From positions 1 through 8,691 of the forward strand of contig JALNWR010000108.1 of the NCBI GenBank assembly GCA_023230795.1: DNA of 8,691 bases, read 5' to 3'. How positions within the stretch are numbered: the first letter of the stretch is position 1; the number at the start of each line of letters is the position of its first letter. Source of the DNA: Candidatus Cloacimonadota bacterium. GTDB lineage: Bacteria > Cloacimonadota > Cloacimonadia > Cloacimonadales > Cloacimonadaceae. Shown here piece after piece: positions 1-6,996 of this stretch. The notes under the pieces are model-generated. The model was given only the letters and a program-made list of their open reading frames with translations, was not told where the DNA came from and searched no databases. Position numbers and translations under genes: made by a program.

Positions 1-5
1 ATTTA

Positions 6-2339
6 ATGCTGACGATTTGTTTTTTTATGTCATGCAACCTCTTTGCCAGAAACATTTATGTAGATGGCGACCAAGCTGCATACGGTAATGGGACAATCAG
101 TACTCCATACAAATCAATTGTATCCGCAATCAGCGAAGCCCGCAACCATGCTGAACCCAATACAATCCATATTAAAGGTAGAGATAGTGCTAATTATTAC
201 GATCAAAACCTGAGTATTAGCGGATTTCAATATCCTCTAACTCTCAAGCAGTGGGATATAAGTAGCAATGAATTGATTATCAAAGGAACGGGAAACTCAA
301 TGTCCACAATCACGTTGGGCAACAATGCTGCTACGATTAAGATAATGGGTGCCACAATATCCAGAGCATCGGAGCCCCAAATTAACTCTACTCTGCTGGG
401 AGGAGGCCTTTTTATTTATTATAGCGAATCCGTAGTAATTGAAGATTGCATAATTAATCATTGTCGAGCATGGAAAGGCGGTGGGATCTATGCATATCAA
501 TCAGATCTAGAGCTAATCAACACGAAAATGCACAATAACACCGGAGTTCGCTACACTGGCTTAGTATTAATCTCTTTCGGTGGAGCAATTTATGCAGAAG
601 ATTCCGAGATTACAGTCAGCGAATCACTGCTCTATTTTAATCATGGAGGTTCACAAACTGCCTGTGAAGAAACTATTTATCTGTATGGAGGATTATTGTC
701 TTGCGAAGCTACAACCCTTTATCATGATTCGCCTACAGCCGTACAGGTGTGGACATACGAAGGGGATTCAGTGTTCCAAAACTGCATAATATTCCAGCCC
801 TACATGAATGTAAATGCCTCTTACGAGTTTTGTTGTGCCTATAATACCCAGTACTCCGCGTTTGGGGGTTTGGGCAACATAATTGCTGACCCAATGTTCA
901 ATGGTGATTTTTCTCTTGAGAAAGGTTCCCCCTGTATAGGTACTGGATATTCTGCGGATTTCTGGGATCATCAAGGGGCTCCGGGAAATCAAGACTTGAT
1001 TACTCCTCACGATGAAACCCAAGACATTGGCGGAATACCCTATAATGGCGATCGATTCATTAGATATAGCTTCGATGATGACCCTCAAGGAAACTGGATG
1101 TGCTTTCCGGTTCTTGATGACCATTCCTATGTAAACATTGATGGGGTTGATTACCGTGCCGACAATATGCGAGCTTTCTTCTACGATTATGAAGGACCTT
1201 TTTCAGAGATGGATAGGGTCTCATTCAAGTGGTATGATCCCGGCAATGTGTTTGGCGAATATACTCATAGGCCGAATGCTGTAATCACTTGGCACTACAT
1301 GCGTGGATTGAACAGCGACGAAGGATTCCTTGGCTATAAAGCTCTTTTCAATAGCCCCTTAGAAATGGAGAGGCTACATGGCTACCATGTGCCTTTAGAT
1401 CAATATGTCCAAGTCCCAGAGCCCGGGGTAGAGAATTGGATAGGTTATTTCCTGCCTGAGACGCAAACTGTTAGTGCTTTCGGTTCCTACCTGGATGAGT
1501 TATATTATATCCAGCATAAGGACTGGACGATGGTAAGAATAATGGCGAAAAGAGGAGCTCCATGGATTGTATTTGGAGAAGTAGGAGCACCAAGCCCATC
1601 TCTTTCATACGGAGACATGGTCATAGTAAAGAGGTTCGGTTCGCCCAGTGTTGGACAGTTTCAATGGGCAAGGGGTTTACATGCTACAAAGTATGTTCGT
1701 GAAACACCTGAATACTTTGAGTTCAATATCGAGCCCGATTATACAGCAGTATTTGTTCAAATGGATTCTCTTGCCACGACAAAAGAGATAGCCATTATGA
1801 GCGATGATCTGTGTTATGGTGCCGCGGTGGTGAATGGTGAAACAGTGATGATTCCAGCCTTTATATCGTCTCTGCCAGAAGGCTCGGAATTGGAGCTTGT
1901 CGCTTGGGACGGAGCCAAGTCCAGTGCTAAATCTATCTCCATCAACCTTTTTGATCAGACCAATAATGCATACGTACAGTGCAGCTCTTTTGTAAAAGAC
2001 ACATCTGATCATTATCTGATTAAAATGGGTTCTACGCTCCCCGATACTGACGCACCGAGTACGCTAAGCTTAGGTATTAAGAACTATCCCAATCCCTTCA
2101 ATCCCAGCACCACCATCAGCTACAGTGTGCCTGCAAATGGTGATGTAATGCTCAATATCTACAACGCGAAAGGCCAATTGGTAAACACGCTGGTGAGTGA
2201 GCACAAAAACAAAGGTAACTATCAGGTAGTCTGGCAAGGAAGAGATATGAGTGGCAATTCTGTCGCTTCCGGCTTGTATTTCACCCGCTTGGTATCTGGC
2301 GGAAAATCTATAAACAACAAAATGCTACTGCTGAAGTAG
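6..2339 (+). CDS. Secreted right-handed beta-helix protein with C-terminal sorting domain (5' end probably outside window)
   Basis: Probably an exported surface or secreted protein; substrate unknown. The visible N-terminus is the hydrophobic part of a signal peptide (residues 1-14, ending LFA, with RNIYVDG following). The frame is open to the window edge, and the related gene at 8549 has about 25 more residues before the matching Met, so the true start probably lies upstream. Residues ~17-315 look like a parallel beta-helix of the pectate-lyase fold, with GGG/GGA turns near 132, 158 and 192 and an end-of-helix motif (ADPMF...GSPCIGTG, 294-314). Residues ~340-690 form a different region rich in W, Y and F that I cannot assign. 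Residues 693-777 are a Por_Secre_tail/FlgD-Ig-like domain (NYPNPFNPSTT to KMLLLK), known in such families as a type IX secretion signal or Ig-like anchor. No catalytic motif was recognised. Confidence is high for gene and export, low for function. Confidence 0.88.
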   Translation: MLTICFFMSCNLFARNIYVDGDQAAYGNGTISTPYKSIVSAISEARNHAEPNTIHIKGRDSANYYDQNLSISGFQYPLTLKQWDISSNELIIKGTGNSMSTITLGNNAATIKIMGATISRASEPQINSTLLGGGLFIYYSESVVIEDCIINHCRAWKGGGIYAYQSDLELINTKMHNNTGVRYTGLVLISFGGAIYAEDSEITVSESLLYFNHGGSQTACEETIYLYGGLLSCEATTLYHDSPTAVQVWTYEGDSVFQNCIIFQPYMNVNASYEFCCAYNTQYSAFGGLGNIIADPMFNGDFSLEKGSPCIGTGYSADFWDHQGAPGNQDLITPHDETQDIGGIPYNGDRFIRYSFDDDPQGNWMCFPVLDDHSYVNIDGVDYRADNMRAFFYDYEGPFSEMDRVSFKWYDPGNVFGEYTHRPNAVITWHYMRGLNSDEGFLGYKALFNSPLEMERLHGYHVPLDQYVQVPEPGVENWIGYFLPETQTVSAFGSYLDELYYIQHKDWTMVRIMAKRGAPWIVFGEVGAPSPSLSYGDMVIVKRFGSPSVGQFQWARGLHATKYVRETPEYFEFNIEPDYTAVFVQMDSLATTKEIAIMSDDLCYGAAVVNGETVMIPAFISSLPEGSELELVAWDGAKSSAKSISINLFDQTNNAYVQCSSFVKDTSDHYLIKMGSTLPDTDAPSTLSLGIKNYPNPFNPSTTISYSVPANGDVMLNIYNAKGQLVNTLVSEHKNKGNYQVVWQGRDMSGNSVASGLYFTRLVSGGKSINNKMLLLK
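2082..2339 (+). repeat. 3' sorting-domain module, copy 1
   Basis: These 258 bases encode the last 85 residues plus the stop of the first beta-helix gene. They align without gaps to 4531-4788. By hand I count about 35 differences in 258 positions (roughly 86% identity), including an uninterrupted identical stretch of about 46 bases in the middle. The passenger regions upstream do not show comparable identity. The module is therefore a DNA-level repeat available for recombination between paralogs. Confidence 0.85.
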
Positions 2340-2353
2340 ATAAATATAGGGTA

Positions 2354-2382
2354 TATGGAGCGGTGTCTATCACCGCTCCATA
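2354..2382 (+). terminator. Intergenic 12-bp perfect hairpin (no U-tract)
   Basis: A perfect 12-bp stem (TATGGAGCGGTG paired with CACCGCTCCATA) encloses a 5-base loop (TCTAT), starting 15 bases after the first stop codon. No T-run follows on either strand. It is therefore not a canonical rho-independent terminator; it may be a rho-aided terminator, an attenuator, or an RNA-stability element between two cotranscribed genes. The hairpin is certain; its role is a guess. Confidence 0.5.
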
Positions 2383-2403
2383 CCTGATATAACGGGAGCT
2401 GAC

Positions 2404-4788
2404 ATGAAACAATATTTACTAATAGCTATGCTACTGCTACCATTGGCGGTATTCGCTATTACCAGACACGTGTCCCTGGATGGAACTCAAGCCTATACTT
2501 CCATACAGGTGGCTATCAACGATGCCCAAAGTGGAGATGTGGTATTGGTGTATCCGGGACACTATATCGAGAATATAGATCTTTCTAACAAACAGAACCT
2601 CATCCTTGTCTCCCTGGAATATACGACCGAAGATACTACCTACATAAGTACTACGATCATCGATGGCTCTGCCAATGCGAATTCCACTGTAATCTTTTAT
2701 GAAAACGCCGTGAATATCACCCTAAGAGGGTTTTCAATCACCGGGGGTAGGGGATATGACTACTTCAATGGTGCATCGCCGCGACAAATATTTGGAGGCG
2801 GAATATTCTTCCACAAAAACTGCAGTGCAAGCCTGATCAATCTCAATATCTATGATAACATAGCATCCATAGGGGGGGGTATGATTATTGCAGAGAATTG
2901 TTCTGTGACTTTATCAAAGGTGAATATCTATAACAATATTGCCAGATATACCGGAGGTGGCTTGTCGATTGGCAGTTCGCCCCAGGAAGGAGCACCAACG
3001 ATAGTCTTCTCACAGACTGATAGGTGCAGCATCTACAACAATTTTGCCCAATGGGGCATGGACCTACATTGGCATTATATTCACTACGGTACGGTTTCCA
3101 TCTATCTGAAGAAATTCACCGTGCCCACTTATGAACGCTATTATGCTGATCATTATGACGCAGGGTATGACAGCTCTCCTTATGTAGTGTTTGATATCCA
3201 GGAAGCCTATCTGCAACCGATTGATGCAGATATCTACGTAAGTCCCTTGGGTGATGACGACAATGATGGGCTTAGCCCTGCCACAGCCCTCAAAACTCCC
3301 TCGCTGGGCATGCAGAGAATTGCCAGTAATCCTGCTCAACCCCGGACAGTCCACCTGATGGCAGGAGAACATCATAACCTTATGATGGATGAATACATCC
3401 CCATCGCCATGAAGGATTATACCACATTGCAGGGTGTATCGGAAGCTCAAACGAGACTCTATGCCGAAAACCTGATTGATGGCACGGGAGTGGTAACCAT
3501 GGGCATCAGGAGGTTTGGCATGCAGATGAAGAATGTATCCATCACCACAAGCATGGCATCTGCTCTCTTCAGTTGGGAAATCTTTGATTGCCATTATGAA
3601 AACATCACGGTTGAAAACTCATCAGTTAGTCAATGGATGGTAGCCTTGGGCTATATCAATAGCGATTATACTATGAAGAACATCACCTTGAGCAACAACA
3701 CAGCCCAATATCACGACTTTGGCTTATATCTAAAAGGAGCAGTAATCAAGCTTGATAAGATCGTGATCAGGGACAGTGGCGTGCCTTGGATGCCGGGCCC
3801 TTGGGATCGAGGTTGTGGAGCTTTTGACATTGCGGTGCGGGATACCTTGATCGTCAGCAACAGCAGGTTCGTCAATAATACCCACTATTCAGAGGATGGA
3901 TTTGCCCAGTTCAGGACTTATTTCGGGCCACAATCCAGCCAAGTGGTTATATTTGATAATTGTCTCTTTGCGGGCAATACCGCCAGCGGCGGAGTCAGAA
4001 ATATTGATATCTTTGGTGGGCAGAGTGTTGATTTTATCAATTGCACCTTCGCCAATAATACCGGTACCTATCCAGATTACTTGCGTATTGGATCTTATGT
4101 AAACCGCATAGTGAATTGCATCTTTTCGAACAACAGCAATGCCTTTGATATCAGAACCACAATAGATACGCATATCGAAAACAGCCTATTCAGCAAAACT
4201 AACAATATCTACAGGGTGTACGAAGATCAATCCTTGAATTGGGGTGCGCATAACATCACTGGCACCGATCCCTTGTTCAGCGGTGATGATCCTACCCTGC
4301 CCAGCTATTATTGTCTGTTTTCGGATGAGGAAAATGGTTACTCACCAGCCATAGATGCCGGAACCATGAATTCTGCGATCTTGCCTTCAGGTTATGTTGT
4401 TCCTGAATATGATGCCTTTGGTTTTAACCGGGTCTATGGGTCGCAGATTGATATCGGTTGTTATGAATCACAGGGATATACAGGCAATGAGGAAGAGCTT
4501 AATCCAACTGTGAGCAATTTGCAATTAGCAAACTATCCCAATCCCTTCAATCCCAGCACCACGATCAGTTACAGTGTTCCCACCGATGGTGATGTAAGCC
4601 TTGCTATCTACAACGCCAAAGGCCAATTGGTAAACACGCTGGTGAGTGAGCACAAAAACAAAGCTAACTATCAGGTAGTCTGGCAGGGGAAAGACAAAAG
4701 TGGTAATAATGTCGCTTCCGGCCTATACTTCACCCGTCTAAAATCTGGCGGAAAATCCATTACCAACAAAATGCTGCTGCTGAAGTAG
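2404..4788 (+). CDS. Secreted double beta-helix protein with C-terminal sorting domain
   Basis: Probable exported surface or secreted protein of 794 residues. The start ATG has a GGGAG ribosome site five bases upstream. Residues 1-18 are a classic signal peptide (MKQYLLIAML core, likely cleaved after VFA). A first right-handed beta-helix spans ~20-200, with VNITLRGFSITGG-like rungs and GGG turns. Near residue 276 a second unit opens with DIYVSPLGDDDNDGLSPATA, a signature that commonly begins beta-helix domains. It ends at ~620-690 with GTDPLF, SPAIDAG and DIGCYES motifs. Residues 710-794 are the same Por_Secre_tail/FlgD-Ig-like sorting domain as in the preceding gene. No catalytic triad or carbohydrate-active signature was recognised, so enzyme versus adhesin is open. 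A run of eight G at 2872-2879 lies in frame in the first helix. The gene is 64 bp downstream of its paralog, with a hairpin between them. Confidence 0.92.
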   Translation: MKQYLLIAMLLLPLAVFAITRHVSLDGTQAYTSIQVAINDAQSGDVVLVYPGHYIENIDLSNKQNLILVSLEYTTEDTTYISTTIIDGSANANSTVIFYENAVNITLRGFSITGGRGYDYFNGASPRQIFGGGIFFHKNCSASLINLNIYDNIASIGGGMIIAENCSVTLSKVNIYNNIARYTGGGLSIGSSPQEGAPTIVFSQTDRCSIYNNFAQWGMDLHWHYIHYGTVSIYLKKFTVPTYERYYADHYDAGYDSSPYVVFDIQEAYLQPIDADIYVSPLGDDDNDGLSPATALKTPSLGMQRIASNPAQPRTVHLMAGEHHNLMMDEYIPIAMKDYTTLQGVSEAQTRLYAENLIDGTGVVTMGIRRFGMQMKNVSITTSMASALFSWEIFDCHYENITVENSSVSQWMVALGYINSDYTMKNITLSNNTAQYHDFGLYLKGAVIKLDKIVIRDSGVPWMPGPWDRGCGAFDIAVRDTLIVSNSRFVNNTHYSEDGFAQFRTYFGPQSSQVVIFDNCLFAGNTASGGVRNIDIFGGQSVDFINCTFANNTGTYPDYLRIGSYVNRIVNCIFSNNSNAFDIRTTIDTHIENSLFSKTNNIYRVYEDQSLNWGAHNITGTDPLFSGDDPTLPSYYCLFSDEENGYSPAIDAGTMNSAILPSGYVVPEYDAFGFNRVYGSQIDIGCYESQGYTGNEEELNPTVSNLQLANYPNPFNPSTTISYSVPTDGDVSLAIYNAKGQLVNTLVSEHKNKANYQVVWQGKDKSGNNVASGLYFTRLKSGGKSITNKMLLLK
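2872..2879 (+). repeat. Homopolymer G8 tract inside beta-helix gene
   Basis: Eight consecutive G encode Gly157-Gly159 of the second beta-helix protein. The current length keeps the gene open, and a change of one base would truncate it early. The position matches the recurring GGG turn of the helix rungs, so ordinary protein selection may also explain it. Confidence 0.7.
4531..4788 (+). repeat. 3' sorting-domain module, copy 2
   Basis: This is the counterpart of 2082-2339: same length, same stop codon, roughly 86% identical by hand count. It encodes the sorting domain at residues 710-794 of the second beta-helix protein. Homology to the third paralog fragment starts two bases after it ends. 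Confidence 0.85.
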
Positions 4789-4789
4789 T

Positions 4790-5095
4790 GTAATCATCGA
4801 TGGTAGCAATGGCAATACATCTACTATCCTCAGTTTTGAATACACCACCGAATGCACGATAAGGGGATTTTCCATAACCGGAGGTAAGGGTTATGATTAT
4901 TACCCCAATGCGTATAGTCGTTATCAGATCTCTGGAATCGGTATATTTATCAATAGGAATAACTCTGTCGTACTAAGTAAGCTGCGGATATTTGGGAGCC
5001 GTGCTGCCAGTGGCGGCGGGATCGCAATTCTTGGCTCCAACACAGTTTTAATGTCTTCGGTAGATATTTATGATAACCTCGCTCGCTATGCCTAA
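4790..5095 (+). pseudogene. Internal fragment of a beta-helix paralog, without start
   Basis: There are 101 uninterrupted codons from GTA at 4790 to TAA at 5093-5095, in a different frame from the preceding gene, which ends one base earlier. The translation (VIIDGSNGNTSTI..., GFSITGGKGYDYY..., ASGGGIAILGSN..., VDIYDNLARYA) aligns collinearly with residues ~85-185 of the preceding protein, where one finds IIDGSANANST, GFSITGGRGYDYF and NIYNNIARYTGG. It has no signal peptide, no plausible start with a ribosome site, and no sorting domain. It is therefore a slice of a third paralog truncated at both ends. It has no internal stop or frameshift, so it is either recent or maintained as a recombination donor. 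Alternatively it is simply debris from a deletion. Confidence 0.8.
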
Positions 5096-5122
5096 GCGCA
5101 TGTAGCATAATTCTTTATGATC

Positions 5123-5158
5123 AGAGAATCCGGTACTCCCTTACTGGATTCTCTTTTT
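5123..5158 (+). terminator. Rho-independent terminator, copy A
   Basis: A 13-bp stem (AGAGAATCCGGTA with TACTGGATTCTCT, one G-U pair) closes a 6-base loop (CTCCCT) and is followed by a run of T (5154-5158). It would end + strand transcription from the beta-helix genes. A nearly identical unit lies at 8257-8291, and similarity extends some 30 bases upstream. Confidence 0.85.
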
Positions 5159-5224
5159 GTAATTTGGGGAAACTTATTGAAAAGCAGCGTTGTAGTGGAA
5201 ACAGCCGAATATGCTTCAAAACGA

Positions 5225-5306
5225 GCCCTTTAGGGACGGATTTTTAGATAGCACCCGACAGCTACGCAATGGGTTGGGTCCTGTAGGGACGGTATTTCAA
5301 ATAGCA
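5225..5306. repeat. Two copies of a short TAGGGACGG...TAGCA repeat
   Basis: TAGGGACGGATTTTTAGATA-GCA at 5231-5253 and TAGGGACGGTATTTCAAATA-GCA at 5284-5306 match at 19 of 23 positions and are 53 bases apart. Each is preceded by a small near-palindrome (CCCTTTAGGG; GTCCTGTAGGGAC). The unit resembles dispersed REP-like intergenic repeats. No coding potential is seen around it. Confidence 0.6.
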
Positions 5307-5338
5307 AACACTGACCAGCCCATAATCAAGCTCTCGTG

Positions 5339-5383
5339 AAAAATGGGGAGAATGCCACTTGCAAATTCAACAAGCATTCCCCA
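5339..5383 (-). terminator. Possible minus-strand terminator hairpin
   Basis: TGGGGAGAATGC (5344-5355) pairs with GCATTCCCCA (5374-5383), giving 10 bp with a 2-base bulge and an 18-base loop. On the minus strand the stem is followed by five T (A-run at 5339-5343), the layout of a rho-independent terminator. No minus-strand gene is visible to its right, so it may serve an unseen small RNA or be a relic. Confidence 0.4.
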
Positions 5384-5528
5384 AAACATCAAGATATCAT
5401 TGTTATAATAGTTTCGAATATAGTACATTAGCTCTCATTTATGCTTATGTATTTCATATTGAAAGCTGGGACAATAGATCGCCCAGGATGAAAAAGGTTG
5501 AAGCTGTGATCTAACTCTGTCCGAATCA

Positions 5529-5626
5529 GCCTCTCCCCTTTAGCCGTCATGGAGATCTCGTGTAAATGGCAGGAATAAATACTCTTATTTACACGTCATT
5601 TCTATCACAAGCTATAGGGGAAGGGC
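5529..5626. mobile_element. MITE-like ~95-bp palindrome with IS256-like inner ends
   Basis: The arms are CCCCTTTAGC at 5535-5544 against GCTATAGGGG at 5611-5620 (outer stem 5529-5544/5611-5626, 13 Watson-Crick pairs, one G-U, two mismatches), and CGTGTAAAT at 5559-5567 against ATTTACACG at 5587-5595 (9 bp perfect). The core is only 19 bases. Read as terminal repeats, each arm goes from CCCCTWTAGC through 15-16 bases to GTGTAAAT. The same GTGTAAAT closes the IS256 end at 5684-5712. A non-autonomous miniature element fits best; a structured RNA is an alternative. A short CAGCC repeat occurs on both sides (5527-5531, 5626-5630) but is too short and asymmetric to call a target duplication. Confidence 0.45.
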
Positions 5627-5683
5627 AGCCCTGTTCACAAGATGATAAACTGCCTGATCTTTGTATGTCTCATTGCAGCGACA

Positions 5684-5712
5684 GGGTAGTGTCTCAAAGC
5701 TTGGTGTAAATT
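5684..5712. repeat. Probable left terminal inverted repeat of IS256-family element
   Basis: GGGTAGTGTCTCAAAGCTTG followed by GTGTAAATT has the form of IS256-family ends (tip GGnTnTGT, inner GTGTAAA). It lies about 100 bp before the transposase start, as expected. No matching right end is present in the window, consistent with loss of the right half. Confidence 0.5.
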
Positions 5713-5809
5713 CAGGTGGAGAAATTGAGTGAACTAAAGAAAAACGTTGAGCCCAATCGAACTCATTGTTTTAATGGTTTTGACAAAACTAACAGACAAG
5801 GAGAAGATC

Positions 5810-6446
5810 ATGACTCAACTAAAGAGGAGCAAAAACGAGATGGCAGAAATCGTCAAGTTAATTCAAGAGACGGTGCCAGGAGATTTCGTGAAAGTACTTG
5901 AGAACAGCATACATAGGATCATCGAAGCAGAATTGAGCACTATACTTGGAGCCGGTCACTATGAACGCAGTGAGGATAGAACTAACTATCGCAATGGCTA
6001 TAGAGAACGTCAAGATTTAGCCACGGCGATGGGCCCGGTATCCATAAAGATACCCAAGCTCCGCAAGGGTGGGTATTATCCCTCCATTTTAGAGCACTAT
6101 CAAAGAGTGGACAGGGCTTTGATCAGTGTCGTAAGCGAGGCCTATATCAATGGTGTTTCGAGCCGGAAGATGAACAATCTATTTGTTGATTTGGGGCTGG
6201 AAAACATCGACCGCGGCCTTGTGAGCCGTTGTTCGGCTCAGATAGATGCTGAGGTAGAAGTTTGGAAGAATAGAGAACTGGACAGACGCTATGCCTATAT
6301 CTGGCTTGATGCGATCTACACCAAGATCCGAACTGAGCATGGAGTCCGGTCAACTGCAGTATTGATAGCCATTGGGCTTAGAGAAGATGGACACCGTGAC
6401 GTACTCGGCCTGCAACTGGGCAACAAGGAAAGCTACTATGGCTGGG
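5810..6446 (+). pseudogene. IS256-family (mutator-type) transposase, C-terminally truncated
   Basis: The start ATG at 5810 has AAGGAG six bases upstream, preferred over the upstream TTG at 5747. About 212 residues of a protein that is normally ~400 remain. Recognisable family features are YRNGYRER, VSIKIPKLRKGGYYPSILEH, EAYINGVSSRKMNNL, and YAYIWLDAIYTKIR carrying the first catalytic Asp (residue 167). The conserved GLREDGHRDVLGLQLGNKES follows. The second Asp and the Glu of the DDE triad are lost. The frame continues out of register through ftsA sequence to a TAG at 6578-6580, adding about 45 unrelated residues (NYRRHRHRAQ...). It is non-functional as a transposase. A truncated protein that still carries the N-terminal DNA-binding part could in principle bind IS ends, but this is speculation. 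Confidence 0.85.
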
Positions 6447-6986
6447 AAAGCAATTACCGAAGACATCGCCATCGGGCTCAAGACCACTTTGGCCAGTGCA
6501 GAATACATCAAGACCCAATTCGGCAATGCCAATGCCGCACAGGTGGATCAAACTCTGGAAATCGATGTAGAAGGCATTAGCGGAAGAGCCAGCACGCGCC
6601 GCCCTCAATACCTGGTAAGCCATGTGATCCAACATCGGGTGGAAGAGATTCTGGCTCTGTGCTACGACCGCAGCAAAGATTATTATACCCCGGAATTGGT
6701 CACCGCGGGGATTATTCTCACCGGTGGAACGGCCAATTTGGTCAATATAGACCATGCCATCAATACCGCCTTCAATCTCCAGGTTAAGATCGCCAAACCC
6801 GATCTTTCCAAGCTTCAAGGCATTATAAACCGGCTCGATGATCCCGCTTTTGCCACCACGGTGGGCATTTTGTATTACGCGATGGGCTTTGAGCATGAAC
6901 CGGAGCCCCGTAGCTTTAACCTGGGCAATCTGGGCAATAACAAATTTGTAGATAAACTAAAGAAGATAATAAAGGACTTTACCTAA
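6438..6986 (+). pseudogene. ftsA: FtsA, C-terminal half only, fused downstream of IS256 fragment
   Basis: FtsA is the actin-like ATPase that tethers FtsZ to the membrane. From AITEDIAIGLKTTL onward the sequence is FtsA: the phosphate/adenosine-binding motif GIILTGGTANL (91-101 counted from 6438), the VGILYYAMG helix, and a basic amphipathic C-terminal helix (NKFVDKLKKIIKDF) matching the membrane-targeting sequence. The N-terminal ~220 residues (subdomains 1A, 1C and part of 2) are missing, so ATP cannot be bound normally. The intact 3' part runs 10 bp before ftsZ in the usual order. An in-frame ATG at 6438 sits 8 bases after AAGGA (6425-6429) contributed by the transposase. A 182-residue stub might therefore be made, and translation through it could help ftsZ. 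Either this copy is dead and another exists, or the junction is a misassembly. Confidence 0.85.
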
Positions 6987-6996
6987 GGGGGATAAC

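Larger units (their letters stand above)
5684..6446 (+). mobile_element. Truncated IS256-family insertion sequence
   Basis: The left end and the N-terminal half of the transposase are present. The right half of the transposase and the right inverted repeat are missing, replaced by ftsA sequence at about 6446. The element cannot move by itself. The exact right boundary is uncertain by a few bases because transposase and ftsA readings overlap in GGGAAAGC (6444-6451). Confidence 0.75.

Noticed and set aside
3064..3594. 176-codon open frame on the minus strand inside the second beta-helix gene
   Set aside because: It lies entirely within a well-supported + strand gene, has no recognisable motifs and is explained as an antisense shadow.
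5404..5409. TATAAT as a -10 promoter element on the + strand
   Set aside because: No -35-like hexamer lies at the proper spacing and no gene starts within 300 bases downstream.
5559..5595. CRISPR-like or operator reading of the GTGTAAAT inverted repeat
   Set aside because: There is only one inverted pair with no regular spacers; it fits better as the inner part of the larger palindrome at 5529-5626.
5160..5700. Search for the missing 5' half of ftsA or a hidden gene in the gap
   Set aside because: No ATPase motifs, no frame of useful length and no tRNA-like cloverleaf were found on either strand; only repeats and hairpins.
5716..5901. 61-codon + frame overlapping the transposase start
   Set aside because: It overlaps the transposase in another frame. 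The residues are low-complexity and charged, and the IS256 family does not use a second upstream frame.
6372..6437. Extending the ftsA fragment upstream to ATG 6372
   Set aside because: Bases 6372-6437 encode conserved transposase sequence in the other frame, so the extra 22 residues are an accident; ATG 6438 has the better ribosome site.
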